DNA from: Allohoeflea poritis
Lineage (GTDB): Bacteria > Pseudomonadota > Alphaproteobacteria > Rhizobiales > Rhizobiaceae
Assembly (NCBI RefSeq): GCF_027889715.1
Contig: NZ_JAPJZH010000019.1
Span: 1-64,000, forward strand
Length of the DNA: 64,000 nt
Direction: 5' to 3'
Shown: positions 8,627 to 18,574 of the stretch, in pieces
Position numbering within the stretch: the stretch's first letter is position 1
Layout of the letters: each line of letters begins with the position of its first letter
Translations under genes and position numbers: made by a program
Notes under the pieces: generated by a model
What the model saw: the letters and a program-made list of their open reading frames with translations, nothing else
Database searches by the model: none
What the model was told of the DNA's origin: nothing

Positions 8627-9889
8627 ATGACGAGCAGCATTGTTCCGATAGCAAGCCTCCTCCTGTCGGCATTCTTCATGCTTCTGGGTTACGGACTTTC
8701 CGGTTATCTCATTCCATTGAGAGCGGTTCAGGAGGGCTGGTCCACCTTCGAGATTTCGATGATCGCGACCGGCTACGCCATCGCCTTTACCGCCGGCTGC
8801 CTGGTGGTGCCGCGACTGGTGCTGCGCGTCGGGCATGTCCGTGTCTTTGCGGTCCTGGCGGCGCTGATGTCGATCTCCATTTTGATGCATGCGCTCATTG
8901 TCCATCCCGCCGCCTGGATCCTCTTTCGCGGCATGACCGGATTCTCCATCGCCGGCGGCTACATGGTCATGGAAAGCTGGCTGAACGAGCGGGTCACGAA
9001 CGAGACACGCGGCACGGTGTTTTCCGTCTACATGGTCACATCGATGATCGCCGTGATGCTTGGGCAGTTCATGGTGCCCCTCGGAGACCCGCTGACCGCC
9101 TCGCTTTTCATGGTGTGCGCCATCGTTTTTGCCCTTGCGCTCATGCCGACGGGACTTTCCAATGCCCAGTCGCCACAGCCGCTCACGCAGGCGTCGGTCA
9201 ATATCTTGGCGCTCTATAGAAAGTCACCGGCGGCGGTTGTCGGCGCGACGCTGGCCGGTGCGATCAGCGGCGCATGGAACAACCTCGCCCCGGTCTTCGC
9301 GCAGCTCAACGGGCTCTCGACCGCCACGGGCGCGACCATGCTGGCGGTCGCAATGATCGGCGGCGCCCTGTTCCAGTTTCCGCTGGGCCGCATGTCGGAC
9401 CGTATCGACCGGCGCTATGTCATGGCGCTGGCCGGCGTTATCGGCGTGGCCGCCTGCCTGCTCAACCTGCTTGTGGGAACCTCCAACATCTACCTGTTCC
9501 TGTTCTTCGTGCTCCTGCTCGGATCGGTCATGTATCCGATTTATTCGCTGGTTGTCGCGCACGCCAACGACTATGCGCAGGCCGACGAGTTTGTCTCGAC
9601 AGCCAGCGGACTTCTCATTGTCTACGGCGTCGGCACCATGGTGGGACCGCCCGTTTCCGGTGTCCTGATGGACAGTTTCGGGACCCAGGCGCTGTTCTCG
9701 GTGATCGGCGTGGCCTTCGCCGCCTATGGTGGCTATGCCTATTTCCGCAGTTTCCGGAGACCGCAGGCGTCAGAAGAGGAACGGGTCGACTTCCAGGCCA
9801 TCCCGCTGAGCCGCGCCCAGACGCCGCAGACCTACGAGCTCGACCCGCGCGTCGAACAGGGCGACGAGCAGCAAAGCCCGGCACAATGA
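8627..9889 (+). CDS. MFS transporter, YcaD/CsbX-like
   Basis: A 420-residue inner-membrane transporter with about twelve hydrophobic helices. It begins MTSSIVPIASLLLSAFFM, has a cytoplasmic loop motif GRMSDRIDRRYVM between the two halves, and GYMVMESWLNERV in the N-terminal half as in the YcaD-type subgroup. The last 45 residues form a hydrophilic, acidic tail with Gln-rich ends. Substrate unknown. The ATG at 8627 is preferred over a frame opening at 8546 because it starts just before the first helix. It converges with the EamA transporter gene 15 bp away. Confidence 0.9.
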   Translation: MTSSIVPIASLLLSAFFMLLGYGLSGYLIPLRAVQEGWSTFEISMIATGYAIAFTAGCLVVPRLVLRVGHVRVFAVLAALMSISILMHALIVHPAAWILFRGMTGFSIAGGYMVMESWLNERVTNETRGTVFSVYMVTSMIAVMLGQFMVPLGDPLTASLFMVCAIVFALALMPTGLSNAQSPQPLTQASVNILALYRKSPAAVVGATLAGAISGAWNNLAPVFAQLNGLSTATGATMLAVAMIGGALFQFPLGRMSDRIDRRYVMALAGVIGVAACLLNLLVGTSNIYLFLFFVLLLGSVMYPIYSLVVAHANDYAQADEFVSTASGLLIVYGVGTMVGPPVSGVLMDSFGTQALFSVIGVAFAAYGGYAYFRSFRRPQASEEERVDFQAIPLSRAQTPQTYELDPRVEQGDEQQSPAQ

Positions 9890-9904
9890 GCCAGTATCGG
9901 AGGT

Positions 9905-10858
9905 TCAGCCCTGCGGCGTCGTAAACCGGCGTGCCGCCTTCTGCTCGACGCCGAGGCGGTGTTCGCGAACGATGATGTAAAGGCCGGCGGCAACAACGAT
10001 CGCCGTTCCGATGATCATCGACCATTGCGGCACATTACCAAACAGGAAATAGCCGGCGACAATGCCGAAAACGATGGATGTATATTCGAAGGGCGCGATG
10101 GTGGACACTTCGGCATAGCGGTAGCTCTGCGTCAGCAGGATCTGGCCAAGCCCACCCAGCACACCCGCACTGATGAGCAGAAGCAGTGCCGGCGTGTCGA
10201 GCGGCACCCATCCGAAGGGAATGGTGGCCAGAGACAGGACCGTCGCCGAAAGCGAGAAGTAGAGAACGATGGTCGGGGTCTTTTCGGTGGTGATCAGGCG
10301 CCGCACGAGAATCATGGCGAATGCGACCAGGAAGGCCGAGGTGAGCACGGCAACCACGCCGCGCGACTGGCCATTCTGCCAGAAGCCGCCATCAAACAAG
10401 GTCAGTAGCGGCCAGGAGATGACCAGCACGCCGACCAGGCCGACCGCAACGGCGGACCAGCGGTAGATCCGGATCGTCTCGCCGAGGACCAGCGAGGCAA
10501 GCACCACCATCAGCAGCGGGCGGGCATATCCGAGTGCAATCGCGTCCGGCAACGGCAACTGCGTGAGGCCGTAGAAGCCGCAGGCCATGGCAGAGACGCC
10601 AACGAGACCGCGCCACAGATGGCCCATCGGATTCTTGGTGTGGAAGGCCGTGTGGAGTTGCCTGCGCCAAATGAGGTAGAGGAACACCGGTATCATCGCC
10701 ATCGAGGAACGAAAGAAAACGATCTGTCCTGCCGGTACGCCGTCTCCGGCCGCCTTGATACAGGTCGCCATGGCGACGAAGAAAACCACGGACGCCAGTT
10801 TGAGCGATATGCCTGTCAGCGCGCTCGATTGTGTCTCATCCAGTGAGGCTTCGCTCAT
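9905..10858 (-). CDS. EamA-family (DMT) transporter
   Basis: A 317-residue inner-membrane protein with ten hydrophobic helices in two EamA repeats (about residues 15-150 and 160-295). Conserved features include FFRSSMAMIPV in the first repeat and the SYRYAEVSTIAPFEYTSIVFG segment in the second, typical of the drug/metabolite transporter superfamily (RhaT/RarD-like). Substrate unknown. The ATG at 10858 follows AAGGAACC. It lies 28 bp downstream of the CoxL-like gene on the same strand, so the two may be co-transcribed. A functional link, such as export of a product, is only a guess. Confidence 0.92.
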   Translation of the reverse strand: MSEASLDETQSSALTGISLKLASVVFFVAMATCIKAAGDGVPAGQIVFFRSSMAMIPVFLYLIWRRQLHTAFHTKNPMGHLWRGLVGVSAMACGFYGLTQLPLPDAIALGYARPLLMVVLASLVLGETIRIYRWSAVAVGLVGVLVISWPLLTLFDGGFWQNGQSRGVVAVLTSAFLVAFAMILVRRLITTEKTPTIVLYFSLSATVLSLATIPFGWVPLDTPALLLLISAGVLGGLGQILLTQSYRYAEVSTIAPFEYTSIVFGIVAGYFLFGNVPQWSMIIGTAIVVAAGLYIIVREHRLGVEQKAARRFTTPQG

Positions 10859-10886
10859 GGTTCCTTCTTTGCCCGCAAGTATACGC

Positions 10887-13196
10887 TCAGGCGCCTTTTG
10901 CCTCCTGGATCGCTGACCAAATCCGGTTCGGCGTTGTCGGCATTTCGATGTGGCGGATGCCGTAGGCCCGGTCGAGCGCATCGATCACCGCGTTCAGGAC
11001 CGCCGGGCATGCACCGATCGTGGCGGCCTCGCCGGCGCCCTTGATGCCCATGGCGTTGGTCGTCGAGGGCACATTGCGGGTTTCGAAGTTGAACGACGGC
11101 ATGTTGTCGGCGCGCGGCATGGCATAATCCATGAAGCTCGCCGTCAGAAGCTGCGCGTCATCCGCATAGGCGGCGCCTTCGAGAAGACACTGGCCGATGC
11201 CCTGAACGGCACCGCCGTGAATCTGCCCCAGCAGCAGGATCGGGTTCACCACCACGCCGAAATCGTCGACGATATTGTAGGCGACGATCTCCGTCTTTCC
11301 GGTATCCGGATCGATCTCGATCTCGCAGATATGGGTGCCGTTGGGGTAGGTCGCCTCGTCCTGCTTGACCTCGCCGACCGCCTTGAGTTGTTCCTTGTCT
11401 TCGGCGGCGGCGGCCAACTGCTCGTAGCCGATCTTCTGATCGGTGCCGACGACCCGCGCCTCACCATCGACCAGCTCGATGTCATCAATCGCGGCCTCAA
11501 GCTGGTTTGACGCGATCTGACGCATCTGCCTGGCAAGGATCTCGCCGGCCCTGTCAACGGAGACGCCGCCAATCGGCACGGAACGCGATCCACCGGTTCC
11601 GCCGCCCTTTGGGAGATCGTTGCTATCGCCCTGCTTGACGATGATCTTGTCGAAATCGATCCCGATGCGATCGGCGATGAACTGGCTGTAGGCGGTCGCG
11701 TGGCCCTGCCCGTTCGTCTGGGTGCCGATGAAGAGCGTGATCGTGCCGTTATCATTGAGTTGAAGATGCGCCGGCTCCGAGCCCGCAAAGGCGCAGGCCT
11801 CGATATAAACCGAAATGCCGAGCCCGCGGATCCTGCCGCGCTGCCGCGCATCCTCGGCCCGGGCCTCGAAATCCGCATATCCGGCCCGTTCCAGCGCAGC
11901 GTCCAGATGTCCCTGATACTCGCCGACATCGTAATTGCGGCCCGAAACGGTGGTGTATGGGAACTGCTCCGGTTGGATAAAATTGCGACGGCGCAGTTCG
12001 GCGGGATCGATGCCCGTTTCACGGGCGCAGGCATCGACAAGCCGCTCCAGAAGCAGTGCCGCTTCCGGACGCCCGGCGCCGCGATAGGCGTCCACGGGCG
12101 TTGTATTGGTATAGACGCCCTGGATGCGGATATGGTGTTTGCGGATGTCGTACACACCGGTCGCCATCATCGCCCCGAACAGCGGAATACTCGGTCCGAA
12201 GCCGCTGAGATAGGCGCCCATATTGGCTTTGACATCAATGTCCAGCGCCAGGAAGCGGCCGTTCTCGTCCATCGCCATTTTCGCGCTCACGAGATTGTCG
12301 CGGCCATGCGCGTCGGCAACGAAATGTTCCGAACGGTCGGCCAAGGTCTTGACCGGGCGCGCCAGCCGACGCGCTGCCTCCATGACGAGCGGATATTCGC
12401 GGTAATTGTGGACGCGGGTTCCGAAACCGCCGCCGACATCGCCGGAAATGACCCGGATCTTATCCGGCTCCATCTCGAAAACATGGTTCGCGAGCGTGTT
12501 GCGGATGCCGTGGACGCCTTGCGAACCCATAATCAGCTCGAAACTCTCCGCCGCCGGGTCCCATTCAGCCAGCGCCGCGCGAGGCTCCATGAAATTGGCG
12601 ACAAGCCGGTTGTTTACGAAGGAGATTTCCGTGACGTGGTGGGCGTCCTGGAAGGCTGCGTCGGTTTCCGCCTGATCGCCCTGCTCGAAGAGGTAGACCC
12701 GGTTGGAGCCGAGTTCGGGCCACAGAAGCGGCGCATCATCGCCAAGCGCGGCATTCATGTCGGCGACCGCCTCGACATCTTCCCATTCGATCTCGATAAG
12801 TTCGGCCGCGTCCTGCGCCTGCCTTGTGCTCTCGGCAACGACAAAGGCGACGGCGTCGCCGACATAGCGCACCTGACCGTCGCACAGAACCGGCGTTTCG
12901 CGCAGTTCGCATTTGGTTCCGTCAGGCTGCTTGACCGGCGTGAAGCAATGAATACTGCCGAGATGCGCGACATCCCTGGCCGTCATGATCAGATGCACGC
13001 CTTCCGAAGCCGCCGCATCGGCAACCGAGCTGATCTCGAATTTGGCCGCCGCGTAAGGAGAGCGGAGCACATAGCCATAAAGCTGGCCCGGCTTGTTGAA
13101 ATCGTCGGAGAACCGACCCTCGCCGCGGACAAGGGCATCATCTTCTTTTCGAAGCGCGGAGGCTCCGACGCCGAATTTCGGAGTCACAATATTCAT
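10887..13196 (-). CDS. Molybdenum hydroxylase large subunit, CoxL-like form II
   Basis: A 769-residue molybdopterin-binding subunit of the xanthine dehydrogenase/CO dehydrogenase family. The active-site loop AYRGAGR (370-376) is the form-II signature, unlike AYRCSFR of true form-I CO dehydrogenase. The N-terminal domain, DVGGGFG (about 253-259), the QTNGQGHATAY segment and the catalytic Glu of KGAGEAA (E723) are present. Form-II enzymes have uncertain substrates, possibly aldehydes or aromatic heterocycles. The FAD (CoxM) and 2Fe-2S (CoxS) subunits, normally adjacent, are absent from this window. The EamA gene follows after 28 bp. Confidence 0.93.
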   Translation of the reverse strand: MNIVTPKFGVGASALRKEDDALVRGEGRFSDDFNKPGQLYGYVLRSPYAAAKFEISSVADAAASEGVHLIMTARDVAHLGSIHCFTPVKQPDGTKCELRETPVLCDGQVRYVGDAVAFVVAESTRQAQDAAELIEIEWEDVEAVADMNAALGDDAPLLWPELGSNRVYLFEQGDQAETDAAFQDAHHVTEISFVNNRLVANFMEPRAALAEWDPAAESFELIMGSQGVHGIRNTLANHVFEMEPDKIRVISGDVGGGFGTRVHNYREYPLVMEAARRLARPVKTLADRSEHFVADAHGRDNLVSAKMAMDENGRFLALDIDVKANMGAYLSGFGPSIPLFGAMMATGVYDIRKHHIRIQGVYTNTTPVDAYRGAGRPEAALLLERLVDACARETGIDPAELRRRNFIQPEQFPYTTVSGRNYDVGEYQGHLDAALERAGYADFEARAEDARQRGRIRGLGISVYIEACAFAGSEPAHLQLNDNGTITLFIGTQTNGQGHATAYSQFIADRIGIDFDKIIVKQGDSNDLPKGGGTGGSRSVPIGGVSVDRAGEILARQMRQIASNQLEAAIDDIELVDGEARVVGTDQKIGYEQLAAAAEDKEQLKAVGEVKQDEATYPNGTHICEIEIDPDTGKTEIVAYNIVDDFGVVVNPILLLGQIHGGAVQGIGQCLLEGAAYADDAQLLTASFMDYAMPRADNMPSFNFETRNVPSTTNAMGIKGAGEAATIGACPAVLNAVIDALDRAYGIRHIEMPTTPNRIWSAIQEAKGA

Positions 13197-13386
13197 CGAA
13201 AACCTGTGCTTTGGAGAACCGAGATGGAACAGGAACCGCGTCCTGGTTCATTTATAGGGCCTGCCAGGCACATTGTCACCACAAGCACGAATTTCAATCT
13301 GCCAGACACCGGTGGCGATTGTGTTTGACGGCGCAACCTATTGGGGATTACAGCAGGCTGAAAGCCCAGAAGATCGGAACAGACAC

Positions 13387-16029
13387 ATGAGCAGACCCGG
13401 ACAGGAAGTGCGTCTCGAGGATTACAAGCCGACCGATTTCGAGATCGAGACCGTGGATCTGACGTTCCGGCTTACTCCCTCACGCACGATCGTTACGAAT
13501 CGTATCGCGCTGAGGCGCCGTTCCGGCGGCGGGAACGCGCCACTCATCCTTGACGGGGACGACCTTACTTTCGTGGACCTGAAGATCGACGACAGGACCG
13601 CTGACAGCAGCCGTTTCAGCGTTTCGCCCTCGGGCCTGGAGATCCGCGACCTTCCGGAAACCGAATTCTTCACGCTTGAAATCGTCACCGAGATCGCGCC
13701 GGCGGACAATACCAAGCTGATGGGCCTTTACCGCTCAAACGGGATCTATTGCACCCAGTGCGAGGCGGAGGGCTTTCGCCGCATCACCTATTTCCTCGAC
13801 CGTCCGGATGTGCTGGCGATCTACACCACGCGCATAGAGGCGCCCATAAAGGAAGCGCCGCTGCTACTGTCCAACGGAAACCTGAAGGAACGGGGCCCCC
13901 TTTCAGAAGGCTGGCACTACGCCATCTGGCACGATCCGCATCCGAAGCCGAGCTATCTTTTCGCGCTGGTAGCAGGCGATCTTGCTGTCGTTCGCGACGA
14001 TTTCACCACCGCTTCCGGAAAGCCCGTCAAACTTGAAATCTATGTGGAACACGGCAAGGAAGCCCGCGCCGCCTATGCCATGGACGCGCTCAAGCGCTCC
14101 ATGCGGTGGGATGAAGAACGGTTCGGGCGCGAATACGATCTCAGCGTCTTCATGATCGTCGCGGTCTCCGACTTCAATATGGGCGCAATGGAGAACAAGG
14201 GCCTCAATGTCTTTAACGACAAATATGTGCTGGCCGATCCGGAGACCGCAACCGACACCGACTACGCCAATATCGAAGCGATCATCGCGCACGAGTATTT
14301 TCACAACTGGACGGGAAACCGCATCACCTGCCGCGACTGGTTCCAGCTCTGCCTCAAGGAAGGGCTGACCGTCTATCGCGATCATGAGTTTTCCGCCGAC
14401 ACGCGCTCGCGCCCGGTCAAGCGCATCGCCGAGGTCCGGTTACTGAAAGCGCATCAGTTTCCAGAGGACAGCGGCCCCCTGGCCCATCCGGTACGGCCGA
14501 AGCGCTACCAGGAGATCAACAATTTCTACACGGCGACCGTCTACGAGAAGGGTTCGGAAGTCGTGCGCATGCTGGCGACCATCCTCGGCGCCGAGGCTTT
14601 CAAGAGCGGGCTTGATCTCTATTTCGAGCGGCACGACGGCGATGCGGCGACGATCGAGGACTTCCTGACCTGTTTCGAGGATGCGACCGGAACGGACCTT
14701 TCCCAGTTTTCCGTCTGGTATCACCAGGCTGGAACGCCCGTCCTTACCATCGGTTCGCGCTTCGATGCGTCGGGAAGAACACTTACGGTCGATATCGAGC
14801 AATCCGTACCGCCGACGCCGGGTGAGGACCGCAAGAAACTGATGCATATCCCGCTGCGCATGGGCCTGTTCGACCCGGATGGCGGGGAAATCAGGATGCG
14901 GGACGTAAGCGGCATCGATATCAGCGGCGATGTCCTGCACATCACCGATCGCAATCACACGGTGGTCTTCCAGAATGTACAGGCACGGCCCACCCTGTCC
15001 CTGAACCGCAGCTTCTCCGCGCCGGTAAACATACGCTACGAACAATCTTCGTCGGACCTCGCGCATCTTGCGCGCTACGAAACCGATACGTATTCGCGGT
15101 GGCAGGCGCTGAACGATCTGGCGACGCGGGAGCTGATCGCGGCCACCGGCGCGACGCTTGGCGGCGAGACCGTGCAATGCAGCAACGCTCTGATCGATGC
15201 GCTGTTGTCCACAGTAAGCGACGCGAGGCTTGAGCCGGCCCTGCGGAGCCAGGCGATCACCCTGCCGGGCGAAGCGGACATCGCACGCGAGATCGGAACG
15301 GACATCGATCCCGATGCCATCTTTGCCGCGCGCTCTGCCGTTTCTGATGACATCGCCCGTCATGGCAGGGATGCCTTCGAAAGCGTCGTCGAAAACATAC
15401 TGCCCGGCGGCCGCTACAGTCCGGATGCCGAATCGGCCGGACAGCGCGCCCTTTATCTGTCCGCGCTCAACTACCTGACACGCGCGGCGCTTCCGCCGGA
15501 CGCCCTTTTGCCGATATTCCGCTCGGCCGACAACATGACGATCATGAGTGGTGTTCTTGGAATCCTCGTCCATCGTTTTCCGGGCTCGGCCGGAGCGGAG
15601 ACCGCGCTTGCCGAATTCGAACTGCGTTTCCGCGACAATCCCCTCGTCATCGACAAATGGCTGGCGATCCAGGCGACGATACCGGATCCGGGCACGCTCG
15701 AGCGCGTCATGCGGCTGATGGGGACACGCCATTTCTCGATCGAGAACCCGAACCGGGTCCGGGCGCTGATCGGAAGTTTCGCGGCCGGAAATCCGACCGG
15801 CTTCAACCTGCCGGACGGGACCGCCTATGAATTTCTCGCCGAGCAGATCATCGGACTCGACAAGCGCAACCCGCAGGTCGCCGCGCGGGTGCTGACCGCC
15901 ATGCGGTCATGGAAATCGCTGGAGCCGATACGCAGGGACAAGGCACGCGCGGCGCTTGCCGTGATCGCACAGCAGTCCGACCTGTCCCCCGATGTGCGCG
16001 ACATTACGGACCGCATGCTCGGCCAGTAA
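13387..16029 (+). CDS. pepN: Aminopeptidase N
   Basis: An 880-residue cytosolic M1-family zinc aminopeptidase that removes N-terminal residues from peptides. The exopeptidase motif GAMEN is at 266-270. The zinc site HEYFH is at 302-306, with the third ligand Glu at 325 in KEGLTVYRD. The C-terminal alpha-helical half is complete and the length equals the family norm. The frame is open from 13273, but the ATG at 13387 gives the standard N-terminus. It is divergent from coxL and lies about 210 bp before pleC on the same strand, an order that also occurs in other Rhizobiales as I recall. Confidence 0.96.
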   Translation: MSRPGQEVRLEDYKPTDFEIETVDLTFRLTPSRTIVTNRIALRRRSGGGNAPLILDGDDLTFVDLKIDDRTADSSRFSVSPSGLEIRDLPETEFFTLEIVTEIAPADNTKLMGLYRSNGIYCTQCEAEGFRRITYFLDRPDVLAIYTTRIEAPIKEAPLLLSNGNLKERGPLSEGWHYAIWHDPHPKPSYLFALVAGDLAVVRDDFTTASGKPVKLEIYVEHGKEARAAYAMDALKRSMRWDEERFGREYDLSVFMIVAVSDFNMGAMENKGLNVFNDKYVLADPETATDTDYANIEAIIAHEYFHNWTGNRITCRDWFQLCLKEGLTVYRDHEFSADTRSRPVKRIAEVRLLKAHQFPEDSGPLAHPVRPKRYQEINNFYTATVYEKGSEVVRMLATILGAEAFKSGLDLYFERHDGDAATIEDFLTCFEDATGTDLSQFSVWYHQAGTPVLTIGSRFDASGRTLTVDIEQSVPPTPGEDRKKLMHIPLRMGLFDPDGGEIRMRDVSGIDISGDVLHITDRNHTVVFQNVQARPTLSLNRSFSAPVNIRYEQSSSDLAHLARYETDTYSRWQALNDLATRELIAATGATLGGETVQCSNALIDALLSTVSDARLEPALRSQAITLPGEADIAREIGTDIDPDAIFAARSAVSDDIARHGRDAFESVVENILPGGRYSPDAESAGQRALYLSALNYLTRAALPPDALLPIFRSADNMTIMSGVLGILVHRFPGSAGAETALAEFELRFRDNPLVIDKWLAIQATIPDPGTLERVMRLMGTRHFSIENPNRVRALIGSFAAGNPTGFNLPDGTAYEFLAEQIIGLDKRNPQVAARVLTAMRSWKSLEPIRRDKARAALAVIAQQSDLSPDVRDITDRMLGQ

Positions 16030-16133
16030 GCCGGCAAATCATCCGAAGATTTGCCGCAGGTAAGGCGAAATTTCGCGACGCAACATTGCTTAGCGCCTTG
16101 TGCGGCCGGAATTTTCGCAGCGTTTTTAAACAG

Positions 16134-16149
16134 TTAAAAAAGAATTAAC
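16134..16149. promoter_or_regulatory. CtrA binding box upstream of pleC
   Basis: TTAA (16134-16137), a 7-nt spacer, TTAA (16145-16148) and C16149 match the CtrA consensus TTAA-N7-TTAAC at every specified base. The site is about 93 bp before the pleC start, in a short AT-rich stretch of the pepN-pleC intergenic region. CtrA is the master cell-cycle regulator of Alphaproteobacteria, and PleC acts on it through DivK. A feedback loop is therefore plausible. Confidence 0.7.
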
Positions 16150-16241
16150 GACAGGGCTGGACAAGGCGAATCACCTTTGATTCATTAGGGCAGGTTCGGA
16201 CATGCGGCGGCCGAATCACTTAAAAATATAAGGTGGGACAT

Positions 16242-18572
16242 ATGGCAGAAGCGCGGCGTGTGGGCGCTACTGACGGGGAGAGTCTGTCCGGTTTACGGGA
16301 CGGTCCGGACTGGCGTTCGGAACTGGCCGGGCACGCAAAATTGTTCGCCAAGCCGGCCTATAGCAGGCTGGTCAAGGCGGAGCCTGTCCTGAAGCGTTCG
16401 ATACCGATCCTGATCGTGGCGTTCCTGATCGTCATAGCGGCGGCGCGCATGACGGACCTTCTCAACGAACGCGGAAAACTTGAGAACGGTGCGATGCAGG
16501 CAACAGCCCTGACGGCGCTGGCCGGTGCGGCGGCGCTGGCGAATGACGCCGCTTCATTCACATCTCAGCACAGATGGAATGTCGAGCTGAAGATCAGCGA
16601 CGCATTGCCGGCGCGGCTGATCACCGACGGCCGCTTCCTGATGATGTCGAACGCGGATGGCCGGATCTTCGCGGCAACGTCGAGCGGAAACGTCTTTGTC
16701 GGGCAGCACCTTGATCAGATACTGCCGCCCTCCTCGCCGTTGCGCCTTTTCGGCGTTCGGGCCGGTGTCCACAAGATCAAATACGGAAAGAAAACCTATT
16801 ACGCCGCTCTGACCAATCTGCCGGGCGATGCGGGTGCCGTGACGGCCCTGACGCCGGCGTCACGCATCCTTGAGCCGTGGAAACAGGAGGTCTCGCTCAA
16901 CGTGACCCTGTTCGCGGCGACCTCCAGTATCCTGCTGGTGATCCTCTATGCCTATTTCACCCAGGCCTCACGTGCCCGCGATGCCGACGAGATCTATCTC
17001 GAGGCGCATCACCGGGTCGACACCGCGCTGTCACGGGGACGCTGCGGCCTGTGGGACTGGGATCTGGAGCTGGGCCGGCTCTACTGGTCGCGCTCGATGT
17101 ATGAAATCCTCGGCCGCACTCCAAGGGACTGTGTCCTTTCCTACCGTGATGTCACCGAGCTGATGCACCCGGACGATACGAGCCTTTATGAGGTCGCCCG
17201 ATCGATCGCGCGCGGTCAGGTCACACAGATCGATCACGCCTTCCGCATGCGCCACGCCGACGGACACTACATTCTCCTGCGGGCGCGCGGCCAGATCACG
17301 CGCAACGCGGACGAGCCGTTGCATCTGATCGGGATCGCAATGGACGTCACCGAGCAGCAGCGTCTCGCCCAACGCACGGTGGAGGCCGACCAGAGACTGC
17401 TCGACGCCGTGGAAAGCACGTCTGAGTCCTTCGTCCTTTGGGATCGCGACGACCGCCTTGTCATGTGCAATTCGAGATATCAGCGCGTCTACGACCTGCC
17501 CGACGAGGCCGTTCGCCCGGGCGCCGCAAAGGCCGAAGTGCTTGCCGCCACCAAACGGCCGGTGGTCAAGAAATCCATCGCGGCTTCCGACGGCACCAGC
17601 GATGCAAAGAGCATGGAAGTACAACTCGCCGATGGACGCTGGCTGCAGATCAACGAACGCGCCACACGCGACGGCGGGTCGGTTTCGGTCGGAACCGACA
17701 TTACCCAGCTCAAGCGTCACCAGGACCGGTTGCGCGAATCCGAACGGCGGCTCATGGCAAGCATCGGCGACCTGTCCGCCTCCCAGGGGCGGCTGGAGGA
17801 GAAAGCCGTCGAACTCAGCGAGCTGAACGCCAAGTTCCTGGCCGAAAAGGACCGGGCGGAAGCCGCCAACAAGGCCAAATCGGAATTCCTCGCCAATATG
17901 TCACACGAGCTGCGCACACCGCTCAACGCCATTATCGGCTTTTCCGAAATCCTGCAGGACCGCATGTTCGGTCCGCTCGGATCGGAAAAATACGAGGAAT
18001 ATGCGAACGACATCAACAGCAGCGGCAAGCACCTGCTCGGTCTGATCAACGACATTCTCGACATGTCGAAGATCGAGGCGGGACGGCTGCAACTGGCCTG
18101 CGAGCGCATCGACATTGCGCCGTTGATCGAGGAAACCTTGCGTCTCGTTGCGGTGCAGGCGAAAGCCAAGTCCATTTCGCTCGATTCGAAGATCTCGGCG
18201 GGCCTGACCCTGAATGCAGACCGGCGGGCGATCAAACAGGTTCTTTTGAACCTTTTGTCGAACGCCACGAAGTTCACCGAGGATGGCGGGCATATCTCGG
18301 TACGGGCCCGCAAATATTCGGACGCGGTGACGCTGACGATCGAAGACACCGGCATCGGCATCCCGAAGAAATCGCTCAAGCGGATCGGCCAGCCCTTCGA
18401 GCAGGTTCAAAACCAGTTCAGCAAGAGCCGGGGCGGATCAGGGCTGGGGCTTGCAATCTCCAAGGCGCTCGTCGCACTGCATGGCGGTGCCATGAAAATC
18501 CGCTCCACACCGGATGTCGGAACGATCGTGTCGCTGCGGCTGCCGATCAATCCGCAAAGGATGTTGCTCTAG
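16242..18572 (+). CDS. pleC: PAS sensor histidine kinase PleC
   Basis: A 776-residue membrane kinase. Helices at about 53-68 and 221-239 flank a periplasmic domain of about 150 residues. Two PAS domains (about 265-372 and 385-490), a coiled coil, a HisKA domain with H555 (MSHELRTPLNAIIGFSE) and an HATPase_c domain (DTGIGIP, GGSGLGLA) follow. This H-box belongs to the PleC/DivJ/PdhS group, which phosphorylates and dephosphorylates DivK. The periplasmic domain fits PleC. In Sinorhizobium meliloti pleC lies, as I recall, near glnE and pepN, as here. No receiver domain. The start at 16242 lies after an AAGGTGGG stretch. Confidence 0.75.
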   Translation: MAEARRVGATDGESLSGLRDGPDWRSELAGHAKLFAKPAYSRLVKAEPVLKRSIPILIVAFLIVIAAARMTDLLNERGKLENGAMQATALTALAGAAALANDAASFTSQHRWNVELKISDALPARLITDGRFLMMSNADGRIFAATSSGNVFVGQHLDQILPPSSPLRLFGVRAGVHKIKYGKKTYYAALTNLPGDAGAVTALTPASRILEPWKQEVSLNVTLFAATSSILLVILYAYFTQASRARDADEIYLEAHHRVDTALSRGRCGLWDWDLELGRLYWSRSMYEILGRTPRDCVLSYRDVTELMHPDDTSLYEVARSIARGQVTQIDHAFRMRHADGHYILLRARGQITRNADEPLHLIGIAMDVTEQQRLAQRTVEADQRLLDAVESTSESFVLWDRDDRLVMCNSRYQRVYDLPDEAVRPGAAKAEVLAATKRPVVKKSIAASDGTSDAKSMEVQLADGRWLQINERATRDGGSVSVGTDITQLKRHQDRLRESERRLMASIGDLSASQGRLEEKAVELSELNAKFLAEKDRAEAANKAKSEFLANMSHELRTPLNAIIGFSEILQDRMFGPLGSEKYEEYANDINSSGKHLLGLINDILDMSKIEAGRLQLACERIDIAPLIEETLRLVAVQAKAKSISLDSKISAGLTLNADRRAIKQVLLNLLSNATKFTEDGGHISVRARKYSDAVTLTIEDTGIGIPKKSLKRIGQPFEQVQNQFSKSRGGSGLGLAISKALVALHGGAMKIRSTPDVGTIVSLRLPINPQRMLL

Positions 18573-18574
18573 AT

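Noticed and set aside
11700-13328. Long plus-strand frame antisense to the CoxL-like gene
   Set aside because: The minus strand encodes a full molybdenum hydroxylase subunit with active-site motifs; the antisense translation shows no domain.
14440-15732. Minus-strand frame antisense to pepN
   Set aside because: It lies fully within pepN and is an artefact of codon bias.
16242-18572. Assignment of the kinase as CbrA
   Set aside because: CbrA is also a PAS kinase of this circuit, but the two-helix periplasmic domain and the position beside glnE and pepN fit PleC better. A tree is needed to settle it.
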